This document shows, one piece after another, positions 8,324-18,603 of a stretch of 20,879 nt of DNA. The stretch is from Deinococcus frigens DSM 12807 (GTDB lineage Bacteria; Deinococcota; Deinococci; Deinococcales; Deinococcaceae). The position numbers were made by a program, and so were the translations under genes. Each line of letters begins with the position of its first letter. Within the stretch, counting starts at the first letter, position 1. The notes under the pieces were generated by a model that was given only the letters and a program-made list of their open reading frames with translations, was not told where the DNA came from and did no database searches. The stretch is taken from contig NZ_JNIW01000060.1 of assembly GCF_000701425.1 (NCBI RefSeq), positions 1-20,879 on the forward strand, written 5' to 3'.

Positions 8324-9058
8324 GTGAAACGGCAGGGACTCTCGCCCCAACTGCGCGCCGCCCACCTGGCCCTGACCTTTCTGACCACCCTGCCGCTGCC
8401 GCACATCAACGAGGTCAGAGACGGCGATTTCGCGCGGGCCAGCGCGTATTACCCGCTGGCCGGTTACGCGGTGGGCGGGCTGGTTTCGGGGCTGCTGTGG
8501 CTGGACCTGCTCCTGCCCGGCGGCGTGGTTGCTGCGCTGGCGGTGGGCGCGTGGCTGGCCATTACCGGCATGCTGCACTTCGACGGCCTAGTGGACAGCG
8601 CCGACGCCCTGTTCGCGGTCAAGACCCCGGCGCAGCGCCTGGACATCCTGCGCGACGTGCATGTGGGGGCCTTTGGGCTGGCAGTGGGCGTGCTGGCCCT
8701 GCTGACGCTGTGGAGTCTGCTGGCCGCCCCGATTCCGTGGTACGCGCCGCTGGTGGCCGCCGTGTCCGCGCGGACTTTGCTGCTGCTGCCCATGAACCTG
8801 TACCCGGCAGCCCGTCAGGAGTCGCTGGGCGCACGCTCGCGCGAGGGGCGCTGGGGCGTGGCGCTGCTGCTGGCGGCCCCCACACTGCTGCTCCCGGGAG
8901 CGTGGACCGCCTGGCTGGCGGCGCTGGCAGCCTGCCTGGGGGTGGCAGCGTTCAGCGCGCGGCGACTGGGCGGCGGCCTCAGCGGGGATATTTACGGCAT
9001 GATCGTGGTCACGGCGGAACTGGCCGCGCTGTGCGCGTATGCCTGGGGCCGGGGGTGA
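8324..9058 (+). CDS. cobS: adenosylcobinamide-GDP ribazoletransferase (cobalamin synthase)
   Basis: A 244-aa polytopic membrane enzyme. It joins adenosylcobinamide-GDP with alpha-ribazole (phosphate) to make adenosylcobalamin (phosphate), the last joining step. Features seen are the N-terminal [12 protein letters not shown], the conserved acidic loop [10 protein letters not shown] (85-94), about six hydrophobic segments, and GLSGDIYGM near the C-terminus (family GALTGDxYGA). The length is typical. The GTG start has GGAGGG 4 nt upstream. Its stop overlaps the start of the phosphatase gene by GTGA, so the two are likely coupled. This pair lies upstream of the riboswitch and has a separate candidate promoter. 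Confidence 0.95.
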   Translation: MKRQGLSPQLRAAHLALTFLTTLPLPHINEVRDGDFARASAYYPLAGYAVGGLVSGLLWLDLLLPGGVVAALAVGAWLAITGMLHFDGLVDSADALFAVKTPAQRLDILRDVHVGAFGLAVGVLALLTLWSLLAAPIPWYAPLVAAVSARTLLLLPMNLYPAARQESLGARSREGRWGVALLLAAPTLLLPGAWTAWLAALAACLGVAAFSARRLGGGLSGDIYGMIVVTAELAALCAYAWGRG

Positions 9059-9630
9059 GCCTCACGCTGTATCTGGTACGCCACGCCTCCACCGCGCCAA
9101 ATGCCCAGCGCCGTTACCCCCGCGTGGACGAGGACGCGCCGCTCTCACCGGAGGGCCGCGCGGCGGCTGCCGGGTTGAGCTTGCCTCTGCAAGCTGTCGC
9201 CTTCACCTCCCCCACTCTGAGAGCGCGGCAGACGGCGGACCTGGCCGGATTCCCACACGCTGTTGCTACTCCTGCCCTTGCCGAAGCCGCTTTTGGCGTG
9301 ATGGCCGGACAGACCTGGGCCGAGCTGGAAGCCAGATCTGGAGACGCGCCGCGCGGCTGGATCGACGCCCTGGGTGATCCAGAAAGTGAGGCTGGCCCGC
9401 CGGGGGGCGCGACGGGCCGCACCTTTCACCGCCGCGTCCAGACCTGGCTGGCCGGACTCCCGCAGGGGGGCGACGTGATCGCCTTTACCCATACCGGGCC
9501 GCTGCTGGCCGCGCTGCGCCTGAGCGTGGGCCTGCGCGCCGCCGAGATCGCGCCGGGCGGCGTGGCGGTGCTGAAACGGGCGGAGGGCCACTGGTGGCTG
9601 TGCGAGCTGAGGTGGGGCAGCGCGCCCTGA
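9055..9630 (+). CDS. cobC: histidine phosphatase family protein, probable alpha-ribazole phosphatase
   Basis: A 191-aa phosphoglycerate-mutase-type histidine phosphatase. LVRHAST gives the RH motif with phospho-acceptor His10, with RARQT as the second Arg region, [12 protein letters not shown] as the acidic loop (family E.xFGxWEGxT) and FTHTGPL containing the second His (146). In B12 loci such proteins (CobC) remove the 5'-phosphate of alpha-ribazole phosphate or of adenosylcobalamin phosphate. The GTG overlaps the cobS stop, which supports this role. Sequence alone does not separate CobC from other phosphatases of the family, so the symbol rests mainly on context. Confidence 0.8.
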   Translation: MSLTLYLVRHASTAPNAQRRYPRVDEDAPLSPEGRAAAAGLSLPLQAVAFTSPTLRARQTADLAGFPHAVATPALAEAAFGVMAGQTWAELEARSGDAPRGWIDALGDPESEAGPPGGATGRTFHRRVQTWLAGLPQGGDVIAFTHTGPLLAALRLSVGLRAAEIAPGGVAVLKRAEGHWWLCELRWGSAP

Positions 9631-9657
9631 GGGCCGGGCGATCCTGCCTCGCCTTTC

Positions 9658-9666
9658 TGCTAGGCT
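9658..9666 (+). promoter_or_regulatory. putative extended -10 promoter of the riboswitch-controlled operon
   Basis: TGCTAGGCT contains a TG extension and a TANNNT box (TAGGCT, 9661-9666). Transcription would start near 9673, directly at the 5' edge of the riboswitch helix at 9674. No good -35 is visible. Confidence 0.5.
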
Positions 9667-9673
9667 GCGCGCA

Positions 9674-9761
9674 CCTGAGGAAGGGGAAGTCCGGTGAGAT
9701 TCCGGCGCTGTCGCGCAGCGGTATGCAGACGTTTGTTCTGTAAGCCCGAATGCCTCTCAGG
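9674..9761 (+). promoter_or_regulatory. adenosylcobalamin riboswitch aptamer
   Basis: The conserved core is visible in order: GGGGAAG (9683-9689), CCGGTGAGATTCCGG (9691-9705), GCTGTCGCGCAGCGGTA (9707-9723) and the B12-box-like AGCCCGAATGCCT (9743-9755). CCTGAG (9674-9679) can pair with CTCAGG (9756-9761) to close the structure. These match the class consensus GGTGxxAxTCC, GCTGxCxCGCAxC and AGxCxGxAxxCC. The aptamer lies in the leader of btuF-cobO and, with a terminator downstream, should lower transcription when B12 is plentiful. Confidence 0.92.
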
Positions 9762-9858
9762 GACGCCCTCGCTGCTCTCGTGCACGTGAGGCACCTCTCG
9801 CCGTCAGAGGGCCGCAATCTGAGTGATGAATCCCAACGTGGCCTGCCCACGCGTGTTT

Positions 9859-9894
9859 CCGCTCTGGCCCCGGCTGGAGCGGGCTTTTTCTTTT
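9859..9894 (+). terminator. intrinsic terminator of the riboswitch expression platform
   Basis: CCGCTC (9859-9864) pairs with GAGCGG (9877-9882) around a 12-nt loop, followed by GC and T-rich TTTTTCTTTT (9885-9894). It lies 50 nt before the btuF start and about 100 nt after the aptamer. A small stem CGTGG/CCACG (9837-9841/9847-9851) and CCTCT/AGAGG pairing upstream could take part in switching; the antiterminator pairing was not resolved by eye. Confidence 0.8.
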
Positions 9895-9943
9895 GCTGCG
9901 TCGCCCGCTTCCGCTGCCGCATTCACGCAAGCCGGAGTTTTCC

Positions 9944-10824
<881 letters not shown>

Positions 10825-10828
<4 letters not shown>

Positions 10829-11445
10829 GCGCCCCGGACGACGCCACCGCCGCCCGCCGCGAGGCCGCCATGCGCGAGTTGCAGGCTGACCGCGACAATT
10901 ACAAGAAGGCCGAGGGCATTACCAAGGGGCGGCGCGGCCTGCTGATCGTCAATACGGGCAAGGGCAAGGGCAAAACGACGGCGGCGCTGGGGTTGATGAT
11001 GCGGGCGCACGGGCGTGGGCTGAAAACGCGCATGTTCCAATTCCTGAAGCACGAGAACGCCAAATTCGGTGAACACCGCACGCTGGACGCGCTGGGCCTG
11101 CCCTACGAGGGCCTAGGCGACGGCTTTACCTGGCGTTCGCGCGATCTGGACAACTCGGCGGACATGGCCGCGCACGGTTGGACGCTGGCGCGGGCTGCGA
11201 TTGAGGCGGGCGAATACGATCTGATCGTGCTGGACGAGTTCACCTATCCCCTCAAGTACGGCTGGGTGGCCTGGCCGGAGGTGGAGGCGGTCCTGAGAGC
11301 GCGTGACCCGAAGATGCATGTGGTCATCACCGGGCGCGACGCCCTGCCCGAACTGGTTGAGCTGGCCGACACCGTCAGCGAGATCAATCCCATCAAGCAC
11401 GCCTATGCGGCGGGCATCGGGGCGCAGACGGGAATCGAATATTGA
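10825..11445 (+). CDS. cobO: corrinoid adenosyltransferase (CobO/BtuR type)
   Basis: A 206-aa ATP:co(I)rrinoid adenosyltransferase, which places the 5'-deoxyadenosyl group on reduced corrinoids. The N-terminal motif ends in [19 protein letters not shown], with the P-loop at 45-52. [11 protein letters not shown] follows, then [17 protein letters not shown] (Walker B-like), VVITGRDA and a C-terminus ending in [15 protein letters not shown] as in the family. The length is normal for CobO. The start overlaps the btuF stop (ATGA). After it, 49 bp separate it from the antitoxin gene. It belongs to the riboswitch-controlled transcript. Confidence 0.96.
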
Positions 11446-11477
11446 GCCACTGGCCGTTCACCACCCGGCGGCTGGAC

Positions 11478-11495
11478 TGGACTAAACTTGGTCCA
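11478..11495 (+). promoter_or_regulatory. putative leaderless promoter and operator of the toxin-antitoxin pair
   Basis: TGGACTAAACTTGGTCCA is an imperfect palindrome (14 of 18 positions symmetric) that ends on the A of the antitoxin ATG. It contains TAAACT (11483-11488), a TANNNT -10 box placed 6 nt before the ATG. This would give a leaderless transcript with the operator over the -10 box, as expected for autoregulation by a Phd-type antitoxin. No -35 box was identified. Confidence 0.5.
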
Positions 11496-11737
11496 TGCCT
11501 GAAGTCGTCAATATCCACGCCGCCAAGACCCAGCTTTCGCGTCTGGTGGAACGCGCCCACGCAGGCGAAGAGATCATTCTCGCCAAGGCGGGCAAGCCCT
11601 ACGCACGGCTGGTTCCGCTGGCCCCGGTTAGAGCGCGCGAGTTTGGCTTTCTGGCGGGGACGGTGGAGCTTGGCGACGACTTCGTTGAAGAGGCCATGCG
11701 CCCCCTCAGCGCCGAGGAGCTGGCGGACTGGGAGTGA
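11495..11737 (+). CDS. type II antitoxin, Phd/YefM family
   Basis: An 80-aa antitoxin. The N-terminal DNA-binding half contains VNIHAAKTQLSRLVERAHAGEEIILAKAGKPYARLVPL, the characteristic pattern of the Phd/YefM fold, including the AKTQLSRL helix and the GE..I.AKxGKPxA strand region. The acidic C-terminal tail ([20 protein letters not shown]) should wrap around the toxin. The ATG is at 11495, directly after a palindromic promoter/operator. The stop overlaps the toxin GTG (GTGA). Both genes are oriented with the surrounding cob genes. Confidence 0.93.
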   Translation: MPEVVNIHAAKTQLSRLVERAHAGEEIILAKAGKPYARLVPLAPVRAREFGFLAGTVELGDDFVEEAMRPLSAEELADWE

Positions 11738-12123
11738 GGCTGCTGCTGGATACCCATATTTTGCTGTGGACGACGCTCAAGCCCGAGCTGGTCCCGCTTT
11801 CGCTGCAAGCCCAGCTCAGCGATCCTCAGAATCAGGTGGTCCTGAGCGCCGTGAACGCCTGGGAAATGTCCATCAAACACGCGCTGGGACGCCTGCCCGA
11901 AGCCGCCCCCCTGCTGGCCGACTTTCCCGCCGTCGCGTCCCGGCTGGGGGCGGATGTGCTGGACATCTCGCCGGCGCACGCCATCCGCGCGGGGGCGCTG
12001 GAGTGGGCGCACCGCGATCCCTTCGACCGGATGCTGGTGGCCCAGGCGCTGGAGGAGGGGTTGCGGCTGGTCACGCTGGACGGTCACATCACCGGATTTG
12101 CTCAGGCTCCGATTCTGCGTTGA
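11734..12123 (+). CDS. PIN-domain toxin, VapC type
   Basis: A 129-aa PIN-domain ribonuclease toxin. Acidic active-site residues are D6 ([10 protein letters not shown]), E44 ([10 protein letters not shown]), D95/D98 ([13 protein letters not shown]) and D116 (LVTLDGHI), all at usual spacing, so it looks intact. Family members cleave tRNA or rRNA. The GTG start overlaps the antitoxin stop. Its TGA (12121-12123) is 13 bp before the cbiB start, so the pair is inserted tightly between cobO and cbiB without breaking co-directionality. Confidence 0.93.
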   Translation: MRLLLDTHILLWTTLKPELVPLSLQAQLSDPQNQVVLSAVNAWEMSIKHALGRLPEAAPLLADFPAVASRLGADVLDISPAHAIRAGALEWAHRDPFDRMLVAQALEEGLRLVTLDGHITGFAQAPILR

Positions 12124-12136
12124 ATCCGGGCACAGC

Positions 12137-13027
12137 GTGAGCGGTTCGCGCCGGGCCATGTTGCTGGCCCTCGCACTTGATCTGCTGGGCGAGCCGCCTG
12201 CCCCGCTGCATCCGGTGGTCTGGATGGGGAACTTTTTGAAGGCGGCGCGGGGACGCTGGCGGGCCGGAACCCCTGCTGACCACTTCCGCGAGGGAGCGGT
12301 GTGGTGGGCGCTGGGTGCGGGAACTTCGGCGGGAGCGGGCGCACTGGCACAGCGTTTGCCAGGCGGCTGGCTCACGCAGGGCATCCTGCTCAAGCCCTTG
12401 CTGGCCCGGCGAGCGCTGTTCGCGGCGGTGGACGAGGTTCATACGGCTCTGGCTGCGAATGATCTACCCGAGGCGCGGCGACTGCTGGCCTGGCATCTGG
12501 TCAGCCGCGAAACATCCGAATTAATGGCCTCAGAGGTGGCGGGCGCGGCGATAGAAAGTCTGGCGGAAAACCTGTCGGACAGCGTGGTTGCGCCGCTGCT
12601 GTGCTTCCGGGCGGGCGGGTTGCCGCTGGCCGCGCTGTACCGCTATACCAACACCGCCGACGCGATGTGGGGCTACCGCACCCCGGAACTGGAATACGCC
12701 GGAAAGGTGGCCGCCCACGCCGACGACGTGCTGAATCTGGCCCCGGCCCGCCTTACCGCGCTGTGCGCTGTGCTGGCCTCTGGCGGGCGCGGACTGGGTG
12801 TGTGGGCGAGTGACCGCCGCAACACGGCCAGCCCCAACGCCGGTCATCCCATGAGCGCCTTCGCCGGAGCTTTGGGGGTGTACCTGGACAAGCGCGGCGT
12901 GTACGTGCTGAATGCCGGGGGCCGCGTACCACAGGCGGCGGATCTGCCCCGCGCCCTCAAGCTGGCCCACCGGACCTTCGCACTTTCCACCCTGCTCTTG
13001 CTCCTGCCCCGGAAAAAAGATGCCTGA
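12137..13027 (+). CDS. cbiB: adenosylcobinamide-phosphate synthase (CbiB/CobD family)
   Basis: A 296-aa membrane protein that attaches aminopropanol (phosphate) to adenosylcobyric acid. [13 protein letters not shown] and HPVVWMGN at the N-terminus, [22 protein letters not shown] in the middle, and [12 protein letters not shown] and [19 protein letters not shown] further on are all family signatures. The GTG at 12137 is chosen; the ATG at 12158, seven codons later, fits the family N-terminus equally well. No clear SD precedes either, so expression may depend on read-through and coupling from vapC. Its stop overlaps the start of the next gene (13020). Confidence 0.94.
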   Translation: MSGSRRAMLLALALDLLGEPPAPLHPVVWMGNFLKAARGRWRAGTPADHFREGAVWWALGAGTSAGAGALAQRLPGGWLTQGILLKPLLARRALFAAVDEVHTALAANDLPEARRLLAWHLVSRETSELMASEVAGAAIESLAENLSDSVVAPLLCFRAGGLPLAALYRYTNTADAMWGYRTPELEYAGKVAAHADDVLNLAPARLTALCAVLASGGRGLGVWASDRRNTASPNAGHPMSAFAGALGVYLDKRGVYVLNAGGRVPQAADLPRALKLAHRTFALSTLLLLLPRKKDA

Positions 13028-14042
13028 ATTGCCGCCGCTCCTCCCGCGTAGCTACCACGGCGGACCCACCTCCGAAGCCTTCACAGGGCTGGATTTCAGC
13101 GTCAACGCTAATCCCTACGGCCCCAATCCGGCGCTGCTGCGGGCGCTGCGGGAGGCCGATCACGCCCACTATCCTGACCCGACTTACCGCGCGGTACGGG
13201 GACGGCTGGCCGCGTGGCACGGTGTTTCCCCGTCCGAAGTGGCGCTGGCCGTGGGCGCATCCGACTTGCTGTACCGCATCGTCCGCGCTTTTTTGCCGCC
13301 CGGGGGCACGTTGCTCAGCGTTCATGCCCCCTTTGGAGAACTCGCCCGCGCCGCCGCGTTGAACCGGGCGACGGTGCGTGTGACCACGCCTGAAGCCGCC
13401 CTGAACGCAACTCGGGCCGATGTGGCACTGGTCTACGTGGGCCACCCGCACAATCCCACTGGACACCGATATTCACACCAGGAATTGCAGCCCCTCGCCG
13501 CCGCCTGCCAGACCGCCGGGGCGCTACTCATCGTGGACGAGGCGTATGCGCCTTTCCTTCCCATATCCAGCACGCCGCGCACCCCGTCCCTGATCCGCCT
13601 GCTGTCGCCCGGCAAGGCCCACGGGCTGGTGGGCGCACGCCCCGCCTATGCGCTGGCCGCGCCTGAAGTTGCCGCCCGGCTGGACAACCTCGCGCCCGCG
13701 TGGCATGTCCCGGCGGGCACGGCGGCGCTGCTGGCCGCACTGCCGGAGGCTGGAGACTTTTTGAAAAAGACGCTGCCCCGCGTGCGACAGGAAGCTGAGG
13801 CGCTGGCGACTGCCCTGCGCCCTCTCGGGTCGGTGGAGCAGCACGGCACGCCGTATCTGACGCTGGACGTGGGCAATGCGGCGAGGGTGGCGGCGAGGCT
13901 GCTGGAGTGCGGCGTCCGGGTGCGCGACTGCGCCAGCTACGGCCTGCCTGACCGCATCCGCGTCTCCACCCGCCAACCGCACGAGAATGCGAGGCTGATT
14001 ACAGCTCTGAAGACTGTGCTGGAAGGAGAACAACATGGCTAG
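13020..14042 (+). CDS. cobD: PLP-dependent aminotransferase/decarboxylase, CobD-like (L-threonine-phosphate decarboxylase)
   Basis: A 340-aa fold-type I PLP enzyme related to histidinol-phosphate aminotransferase. [12 protein letters not shown] at residues 24-35 is the typical start of the CobD/CobC group. Other features are [19 protein letters not shown] (144-148), the PLP-binding Asp173 (IVDEAY) and the putative Schiff-base Lys199 ([12 protein letters not shown]). The C-terminal [19 protein letters not shown] matches the phosphate-binding Arg region. In B12 synthesis CobD makes (R)-1-amino-2-propanol phosphate, the substrate of CbiB, whose gene it overlaps by 8 bp. The symbol rests on context, because the fold alone could also be HisC. 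Confidence 0.85.
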   Translation: MPELPPLLPRSYHGGPTSEAFTGLDFSVNANPYGPNPALLRALREADHAHYPDPTYRAVRGRLAAWHGVSPSEVALAVGASDLLYRIVRAFLPPGGTLLSVHAPFGELARAAALNRATVRVTTPEAALNATRADVALVYVGHPHNPTGHRYSHQELQPLAAACQTAGALLIVDEAYAPFLPISSTPRTPSLIRLLSPGKAHGLVGARPAYALAAPEVAARLDNLAPAWHVPAGTAALLAALPEAGDFLKKTLPRVRQEAEALATALRPLGSVEQHGTPYLTLDVGNAARVAARLLECGVRVRDCASYGLPDRIRVSTRQPHENARLITALKTVLEGEQHG

Positions 14043-15435
14043 GGCCATCATGATTCAGGGCTGTACCAGCAGCGCGGGCAAAAGTTACCTGACGGCGGCG
14101 CTGTGCCGCATCCTGGCCAACCAGGGCGTGCAGGTGGCCCCCTTCAAGGCGCAGAACATGAGCAACAACGCGGGCGTGACCCCGGCGGGGCTGGAAATGG
14201 GCCGCGCCCAACTGGTGCAGGCGCAGGCTGCGCGGGTGGTCCCCGACGTGCGGATGAATCCTGTGCTGCTCAAGCCGGAGGCCGACACCCGCTCCCAGGT
14301 GGTATTGCTGGGCCGCGCCGATCCCGAACTGACCGCGCTGGGCTGGCGGGAGCGCAAGCCGCGCCTCTGGCCGCATGTGCAGGCGGCGCTGCACAGTCTG
14401 CTGGACGAGTATGAAGTGGTGGTCATCGAGGGCGCGGGCAGCCCCGCCGAGGTGAATCTGAGAAGCAGCGACATCGTGAACATGCGGGTGGCGCAAGAGG
14501 CCGGGGCCGCCGTGCTGCTGGCCGCCGACATTGACCGGGGCGGGGCCTTCGCGCATCTGCTGGGAACCTGGCATTGCCTGACACCGGAGGAACGCGCGAT
14601 GATGAAGGGCTTCATTCTCAACCGCTTCCGGGGCGACGCGCGGCTGCTGTCGCCCGCCCCCGAATGGCTGGAGGAACAGACCGGCGTACCGACGGTGGGC
14701 GTGATTCCCATGCTGGATATTCCACTGCCCGAAGAGGATGGCTTCTGGACCGAGAAACAGCCTGCGGGTGGGGAGCAGGGTTTTATCGCCGTCGCCCGCC
14801 TGCCGCGTGTGTCCAATCTGGACGAGTTCGCGCCGCTGGGACTACTGGTCCGCTGGGTCACCACGCCTGCCGAACTGGAGGGCGCGCGGGCCGTGATCCT
14901 CCCCGGCAGCAAGAGCACCGCCGCCGATCTGGGCTGGCTGCGGGCGTCCGGGCTGGCGGCGGCGGTCACTCGGGCAGCCCACGCGGGCGTTCCTGTACTG
15001 GGCATCTGCGGCGGCCTGCAAATGCTGGGCCAGACCCTGAATGACCCGCATGGGGTGGAGGGCGGCGGGGAAGTTCCCGGCCTGGGCCTGCTGGACCTGT
15101 CCACCACCCTCGCTGCCGATAAGACCACCCGCCTGACCACCCTCACCGACGCCGAAACCGGGCTGAGCCTGTGCGGTTACGAGATTCACCACGGGCAGAC
15201 GCGGGGCGGGGCGGGCGTGCAGGAACTCGCGCCGGGGCTGCTGTGGCGTGCGGGCAACGTGCGCGGCACGTACCTTCACGGCCTGCTGGAGAATCCGGCC
15301 TATCTGGAACGCTTTCTGGGCTGGGTGGGCTTGGCACCGCCTGCCGACCTGGACAGTCTGGACGCCCGCCTGGACGCCATCGCCACTCGCGTCCGCGCGG
15401 GGCTGGACTGGGACTTCGTGCGTGGACTGCTGTGA
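14035..15435 (+). CDS. cobQ: cobyric acid synthase (glutamine-hydrolysing)
   Basis: A 466-aa two-domain amidotransferase. It amidates adenosylcobyrinic acid a,c-diamide at positions b, d, e and g. The N-terminal dethiobiotin-synthetase-like ATPase domain has [28 protein letters not shown] and [13 protein letters not shown]. The C-terminal class I glutaminase domain has [10 protein letters not shown] with nucleophile Cys325 and [10 protein letters not shown] with His415. [14 protein letters not shown] links them, as in the family. The ATG at 14035 has a strong GGAAGGAG SD (14021-14028) and overlaps the cobD stop by 8 bp. The length is close to the family norm. Confidence 0.97.
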   Translation: MARAIMIQGCTSSAGKSYLTAALCRILANQGVQVAPFKAQNMSNNAGVTPAGLEMGRAQLVQAQAARVVPDVRMNPVLLKPEADTRSQVVLLGRADPELTALGWRERKPRLWPHVQAALHSLLDEYEVVVIEGAGSPAEVNLRSSDIVNMRVAQEAGAAVLLAADIDRGGAFAHLLGTWHCLTPEERAMMKGFILNRFRGDARLLSPAPEWLEEQTGVPTVGVIPMLDIPLPEEDGFWTEKQPAGGEQGFIAVARLPRVSNLDEFAPLGLLVRWVTTPAELEGARAVILPGSKSTAADLGWLRASGLAAAVTRAAHAGVPVLGICGGLQMLGQTLNDPHGVEGGGEVPGLGLLDLSTTLAADKTTRLTTLTDAETGLSLCGYEIHHGQTRGGAGVQELAPGLLWRAGNVRGTYLHGLLENPAYLERFLGWVGLAPPADLDSLDARLDAIATRVRAGLDWDFVRGLL

Positions 15436-15966
15436 TTGCCCCCTCTCATCTGGTCTACGTCACCGGCGGCGCACGCAGCGGCAAGAGCAGCTTTGCCGAG
15501 GCCCGCGCCGCCGCGTCCGGCGGGACCGTGACCTACCTCGCCACCGCCCAGGCCTTCGACGCCGAGATGACGGCGCGCATCGGGCGGCACCGCGCGGACC
15601 GTCCGACGGGGTGGATCACGGTGGAAGAACCCGTGAATATCATCCAGACCCTCCAGAACACCGAGACCTCTGTGCTGCTGCTGGACTGCCTGAGCCTGTG
15701 GGTCAGCAACCTGCTCCTCTCCGACTGGACGGACGGGGCCATGCTGGCGGCAGCAGACGAACTGCTGAGCGCTGCCCGCGCCCGCCCCGGCCTGACGGTG
15801 CTGGTGTCCAACGAGGTGGGCCTGGGCATCGTACCGGACAACGCCCTGGCCCGCCGTTACCGCGATGTGCTGGGCTGGGTCAATCAACGCTGCGCCGCCG
15901 CGAGTGACCAGGCGTACCTGCTGGTCAGCGGCCTGCCGCTTCAACTCAAACCCTCCAAGGAGTTCC

Positions 15967-15977
<11 letters not shown>
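15432..15977 (+). CDS. cobU: adenosylcobinamide kinase / adenosylcobinamide-phosphate guanylyltransferase
   Basis: A 181-aa bifunctional enzyme that phosphorylates adenosylcobinamide and then transfers GMP to give adenosylcobinamide-GDP. The P-loop is GGARSGKS (12-19). RIGRHRADRPTGW carries the His (H53) that forms the GMP intermediate in the family, followed by TVEEP, then LLLDCLSLWVSNLL and VSNEVGLGIVPDNALARRYRDVLG. The GTG start overlaps the cobQ stop (GTGA), and the cobT start lies 11 bp inside its 3' end. The length is typical. Confidence 0.96.
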
Positions 15978-17037
<1,060 letters not shown>

Positions 17038-17082
17038 CGGGACCAACCGGCCCGGCTCTCATTCGGCCCGCGCCACTTTCGT

Positions 17083-17088
17083 TAGCCT
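17083..17088 (+). promoter_or_regulatory. putative -10 box (TAGCCT) upstream of the ABM-family gene
   Basis: TAGCCT in the cobT-to-monooxygenase gap is the same hexamer as the boxes before the SDR and cobS. The start would be near 17095, leaving about 68 nt of leader with GGAGG before the ATG. Confidence 0.35.
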
Positions 17089-17162
17089 GCTTCCGGCGGG
17101 GCTGGCCTTTGCCGCGCCGCCGCCACTCCTGACCCTCAATTCACCCGCTGGAGGAACCGCCG

Positions 17163-17519
17163 ATGATCACCGTCATGAACCGTATTGCCGTCAAGCCCGA
17201 ATATGCCGAACAGTTTGAAGCCCGCTTCCTGGACCGCGCCCGGCTGGTGGACGAGATGCCGGGCTTCGTGAGCAACCAGGTGCTGCGGCCCGTCAATCCC
17301 GGCGATCCCCACGTCGTCCTGACGCTGTGGGAAAGCCGCGCGGCCTTCGAGGCATGGACGAGTTCCGACGCCTTTGTCAAGGGCCACGCCCGCAGCGGCT
17401 CGCTGCCCAAAGAGGCGTTCAGCGGCCCCAACAAGCTGGAGATCCACGAGGTCATTCAGGACTCGAGTCGCCCTGACCTGACGCCGGAGCCGCGCGGAGA
17501 GGCGTTCGGAATCCACTGA
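17163..17519 (+). CDS. antibiotic biosynthesis monooxygenase (ABM) domain protein, heme-monooxygenase-like
   Basis: A 118-aa protein with a single ABM ferredoxin-like domain. MITVMNRIAVKPEYAEQFEARF, MPGFVSNQVLRP and VLTLWESRAAFEAWTSSDAFVKGHAR match the HmoA/IsdG-like group, with a conserved Asn at residue 6, a Trp, and a C-terminal His in the F..H position. Members degrade heme or oxidise small aromatics; which applies here is not decidable. A C-terminal tail of about 30 residues is extra. The GGAGG SD (17151-17155) supports the ATG at 17163. It is convergent with rsgA across a 70-bp gap. Confidence 0.88.
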   Translation: MITVMNRIAVKPEYAEQFEARFLDRARLVDEMPGFVSNQVLRPVNPGDPHVVLTLWESRAAFEAWTSSDAFVKGHARSGSLPKEAFSGPNKLEIHEVIQDSSRPDLTPEPRGEAFGIH

Positions 17520-17589
17520 GCGCGGCCTCTGCGCCCTGTCCCGTACGTAGGCAGACGCGCGAGAGACACACGGCAGCTCCTCAACACGC

Positions 17590-18603
17590 TCAGCGTCGCC
17601 CACTTCTGCCGCTGCTGTTCTGGAACGCGGCCAGCCGCGCGGGGGACACCTCACCGGCCCGCACCGCCGCCTGCACCGCGCAGCCGGGTTCGGTGGTGTG
17701 GGTGCATTTGCGGAAGCGGCACCGCGCGGCCAGCGCCTCCAGCTCCCCGAAATCGGCGTCGGCGTCCCACACCGCGATGTCACGCAGGCCCGGGTTGTCG
17801 ATCAGCAGGCCCCCGCCCGGCACGGGGTACAGCGTCCGGCTGGTGGTGGTGTGTCGGCCCTGCTGGTCACTGGCCCGCACCTCGCCGGTGGCGGCGGCAG
17901 GGTGTCCCAGCAGCGCGTTGGTCAGGGTGGATTTGCCCACCCCGGACGACCCGATCAGCGCCAGCGTCACGCCCCCGGTCAACAGCGCGCGCACGCCCTC
18001 CAGACCCTGGCCGCCCTGGGCGAAGGTGACGTGGATTTCCAGCTCCGGTCCCAGCGCCCGCAACTGCTGGACCCACCAGCCGGTGTCGGCGTGCAGGTCC
18101 GCCTTGTTCAGCAGCAGCACCGGACGCGCGCCGCTCTGCTGCACGGCCTGCACGTACCGCTCCAGCCGCTCCAGATCGAAGTCCGCGTCGGGGGCGGTGA
18201 CGATCAGGACCAGATCGACATTGGCCGCGATCACCTGCTGGCGCGGCGGCTGGGACCGCCTGCCCCCGTCCGCCGTGCCCAGCGCGCGGGCAAAGGTGGT
18301 GCGCCGGGGCAGAATGTCCAGCAGCCGCCCGCCCCCCTGGGGGACCATTTCCAGCACGCACCAGTCGCCCACGGCGGGCACAAGCGCCCCGGCGTGCCGC
18401 AGCGCCCCGGCCAGTCGGGCCTCCTGCTCGCCCTGAAGGCCCCGCACCCCATACGTCTGGCGCTGCACGCCGACCACCCGCACCGGCGTCACCCCCTGCT
18501 GCTCGGCGGGGGGCAACGTATCCCGGAAGGTCCGGTACGCGTCCTCGAAGTCGGCCCCCCAGCCCAGTTCCCTCAGGGCGGAGAACGGCTCAGACGGCGG
18601 CAT
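17590..18603 (-). CDS. rsgA: small-ribosomal-subunit biogenesis GTPase RsgA
   Basis: A 337-aa circularly permuted GTPase involved in late 30S maturation. The N-terminal OB-fold (about 35-115) has the motif VGDWCVLE. The permuted G domain has G4 NKAD (166-169) before G1 GSSGVGKS (218-225), with G3 DNPG at 269-272 (usually DTPG) and the RHTTT switch at 250-254. The C-terminal zinc site has Cys295, Cys300, His302 and Cys308 (CxxxxCxHxxEPxC). The ATG at 18603 follows GGAGG by a few nt. The length is normal. A hairpin in the leader could hide that SD. Confidence 0.96.
   Translation of the reverse strand: MPPSEPFSALRELGWGADFEDAYRTFRDTLPPAEQQGVTPVRVVGVQRQTYGVRGLQGEQEARLAGALRHAGALVPAVGDWCVLEMVPQGGGRLLDILPRRTTFARALGTADGGRRSQPPRQQVIAANVDLVLIVTAPDADFDLERLERYVQAVQQSGARPVLLLNKADLHADTGWWVQQLRALGPELEIHVTFAQGGQGLEGVRALLTGGVTLALIGSSGVGKSTLTNALLGHPAAATGEVRASDQQGRHTTTSRTLYPVPGGGLLIDNPGLRDIAVWDADADFGELEALAARCRFRKCTHTTEPGCAVQAAVRAGEVSPARLAAFQNSSGRSGRR

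Noticed and set aside
8157..8327. 56-codon frame from ATG 8157 before cobS
   Set aside because: It has no SD, no family signature and odd Trp/Pro/Arg-rich content. Only its last 14 codons fit a possible leader frame, reported separately at low interest.
7181..8578. Long minus-strand open frame opposite corA and cobS
   Set aside because: It is rich in His/Gln/Ala repeats typical of antisense reading of high-GC genes, and it spans two well-supported genes and their intergenic gap.
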